From assembly GCA_030152505.1 (NCBI GenBank), contig JASLJO010000081.1:1-7258 (forward strand): a stretch of 7,258 nt of DNA, given 5' to 3'. Both the position numbers and the translations under genes were made by a program. Under the pieces are notes generated by a model. The model ran no database searches, was not told the DNA's origin, and was given only the letters and a program-made list of their open reading frames with translations. Origin of the DNA: Solirubrobacterales bacterium (GTDB taxonomy: Bacteria; Actinomycetota; Thermoleophilia; Solirubrobacterales; 70-9). Positions 1 to 5,281 of this stretch are shown here, one piece after another (position 1 is the stretch's first letter; the number at the start of each line of letters is the position of its first letter).

Positions 1-543
1 CCCAACCACTTCAGCCAGATGGACCACTTCTTCATCGGCCTCTACCTGCGCCGGAAGATCCGCTTCATGGCCAAATCGCAGATGTTCGGACCGCCCGTTC
101 TCACCTACGTCTACAAGCACGGCGGCGTGATTCCGATTCGCCGCGGCCACCACGACGAGGAGGCGTTCAGGACCGCGTTCACCGTTCTCGGCCAGGACGG
201 GATGTTGCTGATCTATGCCGAGGGCGGCCGCTCGCGCAGCGGCGAGCTGGGCGAGCCGAAACGGGGGGTCGGTCGCCTTGCGCTCGAATCGGGCGCCCCG
301 GTTGTGCCCGTTGCGATCCACGGCTCCGCCGGCGTGCGCCGCTGGAAGCGGTTTCGCTTCCCCAAGGTCACGGTGCAGTACGGCGAGCCGATCGCTTTCC
401 CGGCCGAGAAGTCGCCGAGCCGCGAGCGCCAGCTCGAGGTGGCGGGCGAGGTCTTCGGCCGGGTGCGCGAGATGTACGAGGGGCTGGCTAGGAGTAACGC
501 TCGCCGAGCTTCTCGAAGAAGCCCGGATCGTGCCCCGGCGTGA
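1..543 (+). CDS. PlsC-family 1-acylglycerol-3-phosphate acyltransferase, 5' partial
   Basis: This is probably a membrane-associated acyltransferase that moves an acyl group onto lysophosphatidate or a related glycerolipid during phospholipid synthesis. The frame is open from base 1, so the true start is upstream. The first codons read PNHFSQMD, which is the catalytic NHX4D motif (His at residue 3, Asp at residue 8 of the visible part). An ATG at 19 would delete that His and cannot be the start. Other family blocks follow in order: GVIPIRR (about 42-48, motif II), EGGRS (74-78, the glycerol-phosphate binding motif III) and VVPVAIHG (101-108, motif IV). The Arg-rich C-terminal tail (after about residue 163) is encoded antisense to the end of the neighbouring lactonase gene and is probably not conserved. 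Family membership is firm. The exact acyl acceptor is unknown, because actinobacteria carry many PlsC paralogues. Confidence 0.9.
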   Translation, partial: PNHFSQMDHFFIGLYLRRKIRFMAKSQMFGPPVLTYVYKHGGVIPIRRGHHDEEAFRTAFTVLGQDGMLLIYAEGGRSRSGELGEPKRGVGRLALESGAPVVPVAIHGSAGVRRWKRFRFPKVTVQYGEPIAFPAEKSPSRERQLEVAGEVFGRVREMYEGLARSNARRASRRSPDRAPA

Positions 544-1399
544 CGATCGCGTCCGGGTACTCGCGACGGAACAGTTTCAGCTCCTGGATCGAGCGCCGGT
601 AGTTGTGCGCATCGAAGGGGCGCGGGGCCAGGGGGGCGCTGCCGTCGAGCTGGCCCTGGGTGTAGACAGCATCGCCGCCGATGACGAAGTCGCGCTCGGC
701 CAGATGGGCGATGACCGAGATGTGCCCGGCGCTGTGCCCGGGCGTGTAGGCGAGGCGGATCGAGCCGTCACCGAAGAGGTCGAAGCAGCGGGCGAAGCTG
801 GCGTAGGAGTCGATTCCGCCCCGGTCGAAGTCGACCGTGCGATAGTCGAAGGCGTAGTCGAAGTGAGCTCGCCGGTAGCCGTTGGCGAGGGGTTTCGGTC
901 CCATCGTGGCCGCCTCCCACTCGACCTCGCTGATGACGAAGGTCGAGTTGGGGAACTCGGAGATCGCCGAGCTGTGGTCGAGGTGGAGGTGGGTCATGAC
1001 GACGACCGGAAGCTCTCCGGGGTCGAGGTTGCGGGCGCGCAGCTGGGCGGGCACGTCTTCGCCTGCCTCCAGCGCGGGCTTGCCGAAGCGGGCCCCGAGG
1101 CCGCCGAAGTTCTCCTTGCCGTCGGTGGCGATCGAGGGATGCAGGCCGGTGTCGACGAGGATCGCGCCGGCGCTCGGATGGCGGATGAGGAAGGCTGGAC
1201 AGGGGACGACGGTCGGCGGCTGGCCGCTGAGCAGGGCGCGCACCAGCTTGACGGTCTCCAGGCGTCCACCCGGGCGCTCCATCATCGGCAGTGGCCAGGT
1301 GACGTGGCCGGCGATCAGCGGCTCGACGCTCACCGAGGCGCCGGGCGTCCCGCCGGCGAGCGGCTCGTGCAGCGGTTTAGCCTCCACATGCACCTTCAT
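488..1399 (-). CDS. Metallo-beta-lactamase-fold hydrolase, AiiA-like N-acyl homoserine lactonase family
   Basis: This is a 303-residue dinuclear-zinc hydrolase. The metal motif HLHLDH lies at 137-142. Further ligands are His222 (TPGHSAGH), Asp243 (GGDAVY) and His290 (VTPGH). Tyr246 sits three residues after Asp243, the same spacing as the bridging Asp and catalytic Tyr of Bacillus AiiA (Asp191/Tyr194). All expected ligands are present, so the enzyme should be active. Lactone hydrolysis, possibly of acyl homoserine lactones, is the best family-based guess; other lactones or esters are possible. No signal peptide is seen, so it is probably cytoplasmic. The ATG start is preceded by no clear ribosome-binding site. 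Instead TAATGT lies 9 nt upstream, suggesting a leaderless mRNA. It is divergent from the SDR at 1449 and overlaps the acyltransferase tail-to-tail. Confidence 0.88.
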   Translation of the reverse strand: MKVHVEAKPLHEPLAGGTPGASVSVEPLIAGHVTWPLPMMERPGGRLETVKLVRALLSGQPPTVVPCPAFLIRHPSAGAILVDTGLHPSIATDGKENFGGLGARFGKPALEAGEDVPAQLRARNLDPGELPVVVMTHLHLDHSSAISEFPNSTFVISEVEWEAATMGPKPLANGYRRAHFDYAFDYRTVDFDRGGIDSYASFARCFDLFGDGSIRLAYTPGHSAGHISVIAHLAERDFVIGGDAVYTQGQLDGSAPLAPRPFDAHNYRRSIQELKLFRREYPDAIVTPGHDPGFFEKLGERYS

Positions 1400-1448
1400 C
1401 TGTGTGCCACATTACCTGGGTTCAGGTCACCTATAGGGTTGCTGAGCG
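1400..1448. promoter_or_regulatory. Divergent promoter region with dyad ACCTG-N4-CAGGT
   Basis: This 49-bp gap separates the lactonase (-) from the PECR-like SDR (+). An inverted repeat ACCTG-GGTT-CAGGT lies at 1414-1427, and a second partial dyad AGGT-C-ACCT overlaps it at 1424-1432. A TANNNT-type -10 element faces each gene: TAATGT on the minus strand (1409-1414) and TAGGGT on the plus strand (1434-1439). Each lies exactly 9 nt from its ATG, the arrangement expected for leaderless transcripts. No convincing -35 element is seen. A regulator bound at the dyad would sit between both promoters and could control both genes. The elements are seen in the sequence; their roles are inferred. Confidence 0.45.
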
Positions 1449-2303
1449 ATGGCTGAGAGCCCACATTCGCGCATCTTCAGGGACGGTCTGCTCGAGGACC
1501 AGGTCTGCCTCGTCTCCGGCGCCGGCAGCGGCCTGGGCCGCGAGACGGTCCTCGAACTGGCGCGGCTCGGTGCGGTGGTGATCGGTTGCGGCCGCCGCGA
1601 GGAGCCGCTGGCGGAGACCGCCGCCCTTGCCGCGGGTCTGGCCGGTTCCTTCGAGCGCGAAGCGCTGGACATCCGCGACGAGGAGGCCGTCGAGCGACTG
1701 TATGACGGGCTGCTGGAACGCCACGGACGGCTCGACGTCCTCGTCAACAACGCCGGCGGACAGTTCCTCAGCCCGGCTGAGGCAATCACGCCCAAAGGCT
1801 TCCGCACGGTGATCGAGCTGAACGTGCAGGGAACCTGGCTGATGACCCATGCGGCGGCGACCAGGGCCTTCATCCCGCAGGGCGGCGGCAAGGTGCTCAG
1901 CGTCACCCTCTCGCCCCACAACGGCATGCCCGGCATGGTTCACTCCGGTGCCGCCCGGGCGGCGGTCGAGAACATGATGCGCACCCTGGCGATCGAGTGG
2001 GCGCGCTTCGGGATCAAGACCTGCGCGCTCGCCGCCGGCCAGTTCGCCACCGAGACGCTCTTGACCAAGTATCCGCAGGTCGTCGTCGACAACCTCGAGC
2101 GCTCGATCCCGATCGGCCGGGCCGGGCGGGCGGAGGAGATGGCCTGGCTCGTTGCCTACCTGGCCTCGCCGGCGGGCGACTTCTTCTCCGGCACGACGAT
2201 CACCATCGACGGCGCCCGCGACAATTGGGCGGGGCCGTGGCCACCCGAGGCGATCGCCGAGGAGGGCGAGCCAGTGGCCGAGGAGCGTCGCCCGAAGCAG
2301 TGA
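1449..2303 (+). CDS. SDR-family oxidoreductase resembling peroxisomal trans-2-enoyl-CoA reductase / 2,4-dienoyl-CoA reductase
   Basis: This is a 284-residue classical-type short-chain dehydrogenase. The cofactor motif GAGSGLG is at 24-30, the adenine-contact Asp at 74 (LDIRD) and NNAG at 100-103. The usual catalytic YxxxK is replaced: residues 165-170 read HSGAAR, so Ser166 and Arg170 stand where Tyr and Lys are expected. The segment VHSGAARAAVENMM followed by LAIEWARFGI closely resembles human PECR (HSGAARAGVYN, LALEWA). This places it in the enoyl/dienoyl-CoA reductase branch, which uses a different active-site geometry. Even the Tyr of PECR's GVYN is Glu here (AVEN). A role in NADPH-dependent reduction of unsaturated acyl-CoA is the likeliest guess. 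Residues after about 258 are a charged Pro/Glu-rich tail. The gene ends one base before a hairpin-filled gap. Confidence 0.87.
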   Translation: MAESPHSRIFRDGLLEDQVCLVSGAGSGLGRETVLELARLGAVVIGCGRREEPLAETAALAAGLAGSFEREALDIRDEEAVERLYDGLLERHGRLDVLVNNAGGQFLSPAEAITPKGFRTVIELNVQGTWLMTHAAATRAFIPQGGGKVLSVTLSPHNGMPGMVHSGAARAAVENMMRTLAIEWARFGIKTCALAAGQFATETLLTKYPQVVVDNLERSIPIGRAGRAEEMAWLVAYLASPAGDFFSGTTITIDGARDNWAGPWPPEAIAEEGEPVAEERRPKQ

Positions 2304-2305
2304 CG

Positions 2306-2342
2306 GGGCGCGTTACTTGCCCTATGGGAAAGTAACGCGCCC
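2306..2342. terminator. Bidirectional hairpin terminator between convergent genes
   Basis: There is a perfect 13-bp stem: GGGCGCGTTACTT at 2306-2318 pairs with 2330-2342. An inner 3-bp CCC/GGG extension (2320-2322 with 2326-2328) closes a TAT loop across one G-A mismatch. It almost fills the 40-bp gap between the SDR stop (2303) and the convergent gene's stop (2344). There is no T-tract on either side, so it may act as a T-less terminator, as is common in high-GC bacteria, or protect both mRNA 3' ends. Confidence 0.75.
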
Positions 2343-2343
2343 G

Positions 2344-2745
2344 CTAGCGGGGCTCGAGGACAACCAAGGGGATTTCGCGCCCCTTGCTGCGCGCCTGGTA
2401 GTCGGCGTAGCCGTGGTAGCTCTTGACGACCACAGGCCAGAGGCGCTTCCGCTCCTCGGCGTCGGCGACGCGAGCATGGACCGGCCGCCGCTCGCGGCCG
2501 ACCTGGGCGGTCGTGTCGGGGTTGGCCATCAGGTTGTGGTACCAGGCGGGGTGCTTGGGATAGCCGCCTTTGGAGGCGACGACGACCAGGTCGGCGCCGT
2601 CCTTGACGTAGAGCAGCGGAGCGGTGCGCTTGGTGCCGCTCTTGGCGCCGACGTGGTCGAGCAGCAGCATCCTTCCGCCGACGCCCGGCACCGTGTGGCC
2701 GAGGCGCCCACCCGTCCTCCGGTAGAGGAACGTGTGGACGCCCAT
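2344..2745 (-). CDS. Deazaflavin (F420)-dependent nitroreductase-family oxidoreductase; probably extends to a CTG start at 2832
   Basis: This is a Ddn-like small protein with a split-barrel flavin fold, a family that uses F420H2 to reduce quinones or nitro compounds. From the ATG at 2745 it has 133 residues. Recognisable blocks are LYRRTGGRLG (7-16), LLLDHVGAKSG (27-37), LVVVASKGG followed by HPAWYHNL (53-72), GYADYQ (112-117) and REIPLVVLEP (123-132). Coding similarity appears to run upstream of this ATG (LDIGDRVWPLTRRL), and the ATG has no ribosome-binding site. The frame contains no ATG, GTG or TTG between the ATG and the upstream SDR. A CTG at 2832 overlaps the SDR stop as CTGA, sits 8 nt after a GGGGGG run, and would give 162 residues. 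The coordinates given are the conservative version. It is co-transcribed with the SDR at 2829-3659. The substrate is unknown. Confidence 0.82.
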   Translation of the reverse strand: MGVHTFLYRRTGGRLGHTVPGVGGRMLLLDHVGAKSGTKRTAPLLYVKDGADLVVVASKGGYPKHPAWYHNLMANPDTTAQVGRERRPVHARVADAEERKRLWPVVVKSYHGYADYQARSKGREIPLVVLEPR

Positions 2746-2828
2746 GAGACGGCGCGTGAGAGGCCAGACCCGATCCCCGATGTCGAGGTAGAGGACCTGC
2801 GACCTGCCCTCTGGGGGATTGGCCTTGC

Positions 2829-3659
2829 TCAGGTGTACATCCCCCCGAACTGTCCTCCGGTCACGTTCAGAATCTGGCCATGCACGTAGTTGGCGTGCTG
2901 GGAGCAGAGGAAGAGGACCGGACCGGCGGCCTCCTCGGGAGAGGCGGGGCGACCGAGCGGGATGATTGCCGAGGCCATCGCCCGCATCTGCTCGGGGATG
3001 CCGAGCTCGATCTTCTCGCCGCCGGGGGCGGTCATCTCGCCGCCGGCCTCCTTGGCCGCGGTGAGGCGCGTCTCGACGAAGCCAAAGGCGACCGCATTGA
3101 CGTTGACCTTGAACTGTCCCCACTCCTTGGCCAGGGTTTTGGTCAGACCGACGACGCCGGCCTTGGCCGCCGAGTAGTTGGCCTGACCCGCGTTGCCCAT
3201 CGTGCCGGAGATCGAGGAGACGTTGACGATCTTGCGGAAGACCTCCTTGCCCTCGCCGCGCTCGGCCTTCGCCGCCTCGCGCCAGTGCGGGGCCAGTGCC
3301 CGGGTCATGCGGAAGGGGACGATCGTGTGGATGTCGAGCATCGCCTGGAACTGCTCGTCGGTCATCCGGTGGACTACGCCGTCCCAGGTATAGCCGGCGT
3401 TGTTGACGACGATGTCGACCGCCCCGAAGGCGTCGACGGCAGCGGCGACGAGCTCGTCCACAGCGTCGGGCTTGGTCAGGTCACCGGCGTGGACGGCGGT
3501 TTCGCCGCCGATCTCCCCGGCCGCCTGCTCGGCGACGTCGGCGTCGAGGTCGTTGATCAGCACCTTGGCGCCCTCGGCGGCGAACAGCTCCGCGGTTGCA
3601 CGGCCGATTCCCCGGGCGGAGCCGGTGACGATCGCCGCTTTCCCATCAAGAAGTCCCAT
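2829..3659 (-). CDS. FabG-like short-chain dehydrogenase (3-oxoacyl-ACP/CoA reductase or 3-hydroxyacyl-CoA dehydrogenase type)
   Basis: This is a 276-residue classical SDR with an intact active site: TGSARGIG (12-19), NNAG (86-89), Ser149, Tyr162 and Lys166 (NYSAAKAG). The Ser-Tyr-Lys spacing of 13 and 4 matches E. coli FabG, as does the block GTMGNAGQANY. The second strand ends LINDLD with Asp37, an acidic residue that usually favours NAD(H). It also recalls the VNDLG of MFE-2 3-hydroxyacyl-CoA dehydrogenases, so an oxidative role in fatty-acid or steroid breakdown is as plausible as synthesis. A charged insert (about 124-142) precedes the catalytic Ser. The frame is open up to an ATG at 3761. 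I chose ATG 3659 because the protein starts there as MGLLDGKAAIVTG and because AAGGAGAG lies 10-12 nt upstream. It is followed by the F420-type gene with a 4-bp overlap if that gene starts at CTG. Confidence 0.9.
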   Translation of the reverse strand: MGLLDGKAAIVTGSARGIGRATAELFAAEGAKVLINDLDADVAEQAAGEIGGETAVHAGDLTKPDAVDELVAAAVDAFGAVDIVVNNAGYTWDGVVHRMTDEQFQAMLDIHTIVPFRMTRALAPHWREAAKAERGEGKEVFRKIVNVSSISGTMGNAGQANYSAAKAGVVGLTKTLAKEWGQFKVNVNAVAFGFVETRLTAAKEAGGEMTAPGGEKIELGIPEQMRAMASAIIPLGRPASPEEAAGPVLFLCSQHANYVHGQILNVTGGQFGGMYT

Positions 3660-3726
3660 CTGTCTTGCTCTCTCCTTATCGGTCGTGAAGTCGGCGGAGA
3701 GGCTACAAGGAACCGCGCTGACTTGG

Positions 3727-3742
3727 CCGACCGGCCAGTCGG
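3727..3742. promoter_or_regulatory. Operator-like dyad 1 (CCGACCGGCCAGTCGG)
   Basis: This is a near-perfect 16-bp palindrome with only one mismatched pair. It sits about 70 bp upstream of the FabG-like SDR start, in the predicted 5' leader. Its core CGACCG-N4-GTCG recurs in dyad 2. Its size and symmetry suit a TetR-family dimer, the usual regulators of acyl-CoA metabolism genes in actinobacteria. The regulator itself is not in the window. Confidence 0.45.
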
Positions 3743-3761
3743 ATGCCTTTGCCCCTGACAA

Positions 3762-3779
3762 AACGACCGATTCGTCGTT
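3762..3779. promoter_or_regulatory. Operator-like dyad 2 (AACGAC-N6-GTCGTT)
   Basis: There are perfect 6-bp arms around a 6-bp centre. It shares CGACCG-N4-GTCG with dyad 1, and the two centres are 36 bp apart. It lies just downstream (minus strand) of a TATAAG -10 candidate at 3785-3790, so the predicted transcription start falls at its edge. This is a classic repressor position. The sequence symmetry is seen; the function is inferred. Confidence 0.4.
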
Positions 3780-3784
3780 ATTGA

Positions 3785-3790
3785 CTTATA
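3785..3790 (-). promoter_or_regulatory. Candidate -10 element for the FabG-like SDR operon
   Basis: TATAAG on the minus strand stands out in the only AT-richer patch of the region. No good -35 element is visible at the right distance. It would give a leader of roughly 120 nt containing both dyads or their edges. Confidence 0.25.
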
Positions 3791-3932
3791 TGAGTGCCAT
3801 GACGTCCGACATCGGCGACATCGGCGCCGTGGGCGCGAAGAATCGCGGAAAATCGGTGCCGGGGCGCTTGGCATGTGCGTGTACGTCTGATAGACAACAA
3901 GCTGCGTACGAGAAGGGTCGTCCGCAAAGAAC

Positions 3933-3972
3933 GTGCCCCGGCTGCTTCACCTCCCATGAGCAGCCGGGGCAC
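3933..3972 (-). terminator. Strong hairpin terminator of the sixA operon
   Basis: There is a perfect 14-bp stem, 3933-3946 (GTGCCCCGGCTGCT) paired with 3959-3972, around a 12-nt loop. It starts 22 bp past the sixA stop codon. In the minus direction it is followed by GTTCTTT, a weak T-run consistent with intrinsic termination. The loop reads CATGGGAGGTGA on the minus strand and happens to contain a Shine-Dalgarno-like core. Confidence 0.85.
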
Positions 3973-3994
3973 TGTTCCTCAGGCCTTGGAGGGT

Positions 3995-4447
3995 CTAGGC
4001 GCTTGCTTGGTTTCCCGAGGCGGCGATTGCGGCCAGGTCCCGCGGTTGCAGCAAGGCCAGAAGGGTGCCACCGTCGACGATCGCCAGGCCGCCCTTGCGC
4101 AGCTTCGCCTTGGCGCCGGTGAGGCGGGCGAGCTCGTTCGACATGTCGGGCTCATGGCCGACCAGCATCACCTCGCCGCGGCCAGCCGAGAGGCCGAGGG
4201 AGTCGAATTCGCCTTCGGCGAGCTCCACGGCGATCTCAGGCTCCAGCCCGAGCGCCTCGCAGGCCAGCCGCGCGGTATCGGCCGCGCGCACCTTGGGGCT
4301 GGTCAGGCAGGCGTCGATCCGGGCGCCGAGGACGGCCAGCGCCCGCCCGGCGAGCTGCGACTGCAGCTCGCCCTTCTCCGTCAGGCGGCGCGCGGCGTCA
4401 TCACCATTGCCCCGCTCGGCCTCGCCGTGTCGCAGCAGGTAGATCAC
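3995..4447 (-). CDS. sixA: SixA-like phosphohistidine phosphatase (histidine phosphatase superfamily)
   Basis: This is a 150-residue cytoplasmic histidine-phosphatase-fold protein. The RHG motif (Arg6, His7) carries the phospho-accepting histidine. LTEKG (22-26), SPKVRAADTA with Arg54, and VGHEP with His98 complete the active-site pocket, and LRKGGLAIVDGG (117-128) is a SixA-type strand. In E. coli SixA acts on phosphohistidine in the phosphotransferase system; actinobacterial homologues are often of unproven substrate. The start is GTG at 4447, as the RHG motif must be only a few residues in. A weak AGGA lies upstream. It is last in a four-gene unit, 24 bp after the GNAT gene and just before a strong terminator. 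Confidence 0.88.
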   Translation of the reverse strand: MIYLLRHGEAERGNGDDAARRLTEKGELQSQLAGRALAVLGARIDACLTSPKVRAADTARLACEALGLEPEIAVELAEGEFDSLGLSAGRGEVMLVGHEPDMSNELARLTGAKAKLRKGGLAIVDGGTLLALLQPRDLAAIAASGNQASA

Positions 4448-4471
4448 GGGCCGGAATCCTAGAGATCCGGG

Positions 4472-5281
4472 TCAGGAGCCCGCGTCGGTCCGGTCGCCTG
4501 GCGGTGGCGAAGCAAGTAGGCGATAGTCGAAGATCGTCTCGAAGCCCATCGCCCGATAGAGGGGCTCGCCCATCGGCGAGGCCTGCAACGAGGCGATCTC
4601 GGCGCCCATCTCGAAGCCGGCGTCGACGGCGGCCGTGGTCAGCACCCGGCCGAGCCCGCGGCCGCGGGCGTCCCCGGTCGTCCCGACCCAGTAGATGCCG
4701 GCGACGTCGTGGCTGACGATCGTCATGGCGATGCCAGCGGGCCGGCCGTTCAGAAGGGCCAGGAAGGCGGCCGCGTTGGCGGCGGTGAGGCCGTCGTGCT
4801 TCTCGTAGAAGGCGAAGATCTCCGGTGGGAAGCCGATGCTGGCGTAGGCGTCGGTGGCGACCCGCCAGTAGTCGGCGGCGTCGGCTGCGGATGTCACCCG
4901 CCGCAGCTCGACCCCATCGGGAAGTCGGTGCGCCTCGGCGGGTGCCCGGAGCACCATCTCGGGCATCTCGTACGCAAGCTTCAGCCCGGATGCCTCGGCG
5001 ACCGCGATCAGCTCGCGGTCCGCATCGACCTCTGCTCGCGCCCAGAGCGCGAAGCCCCGTCCGCGGTCGCCGAAGAACTCGCGGGCTCGCGCCAGGAGGG
5101 CGCTCGGATCGAGGCCGTCATCGGTGCGGAAGGCGGCGTTCGATATGAGCGGGTGGGAGGAGCGGCCGGCACCGAGAATCCAGCCGGAACCCGCCTCGAT
5201 CTCAGCTCCGGGATCGAGCGCGAAAAGCTGCCGCGAGCTGTCAACCAGATTGAGGTGAACGTCGCCATGGGTCAGTGACAT
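4472..5281 (-). CDS. GNAT-family N-acetyltransferase with an N-terminal extension
   Basis: This 269-residue protein has a C-terminal GNAT domain (about 122-256). The acetyl-CoA loop ARGRGLG is at 205-211 (R206-x-x-G209-x-G211). It is preceded by the strand AGIYWVGTTGDA and followed by the helix and the LYRAMGFETI strand (241-250) typical of the fold. Residues 1-115 look like a second, degenerate GNAT-like half: a helix AREFFGDRGRGFALWA, then LIAVAEASGLKLAYEMPEMVL. The protein may therefore be a tandem GNAT with only one active site. The substrate cannot be read from sequence. The ATG at 5281 has GAGAAGG 8 nt upstream. It overlaps the end of the amidase gene by 10 bp, so translation is probably coupled. 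Confidence 0.85.
   Translation of the reverse strand: MSLTHGDVHLNLVDSSRQLFALDPGAEIEAGSGWILGAGRSSHPLISNAAFRTDDGLDPSALLARAREFFGDRGRGFALWARAEVDADRELIAVAEASGLKLAYEMPEMVLRAPAEAHRLPDGVELRRVTSAADAADYWRVATDAYASIGFPPEIFAFYEKHDGLTAANAAAFLALLNGRPAGIAMTIVSHDVAGIYWVGTTGDARGRGLGRVLTTAAVDAGFEMGAEIASLQASPMGEPLYRAMGFETIFDYRLLASPPPGDRTDAGS

Larger units (their letters stand above)
3660..3994. other. 335-bp intergenic region
   Basis: No gene is supported here. In the direction of the FabG-like SDR, the region holds its ribosome-binding site (3672-3677), two related dyads (3727-3742 and 3762-3779) and an AT-richer promoter-like patch around 3760-3792. On the far side is the terminator of the sixA operon (3933-3972). 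Minor items are a tandem GACATCGGC pair (3808-3825) and a short GTCT-GAT-AGAC dyad (3885-3895), neither with a clear role. Frames open through the region on the plus strand lack a ribosome-binding site and run antisense into neighbouring genes. Confidence 0.7.

Noticed and set aside
215..1456. 413-codon plus-strand open frame across the lactonase gene
   Set aside because: It is antisense to a gene with a complete catalytic motif set, and its sequence is low-complexity Arg/Ala/Gly/Val without any family motif. Long antisense frames are expected at this GC content.
2880..3758. 292-codon plus-strand open frame antisense to the FabG-like SDR
   Set aside because: It is a shadow of the SDR codon pattern, with no recognisable domain and no ribosome-binding site.
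3660..3761. Upstream start (ATG 3761) for the FabG-like SDR, adding 34 residues
   Set aside because: The added residues look unlike any SDR leader and cover the dyad at 3727-3742. The ATG at 3659 has an AAGGAGAG site and begins the canonical fold.
3808..3825. Tandem GACATCGGC repeat
   Set aside because: Only two 9-bp units are present, with no further copies. It is too little to call a repeat element or binding array.
3840..3932. Possible small RNA or tRNA in the intergenic region
   Set aside because: No T-loop GGTTCRA motif, cloverleaf or other recognisable RNA architecture is present, apart from the adjoining terminator.
3790..4122. Possible plus-strand gene starting at ATG 3790 in the intergenic region, with several Cys (CPGC, HEQPGHC)
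   Set aside because: There is no ribosome-binding site. The Cys-rich part comes from the terminator hairpin, and the frame then runs antisense through sixA.
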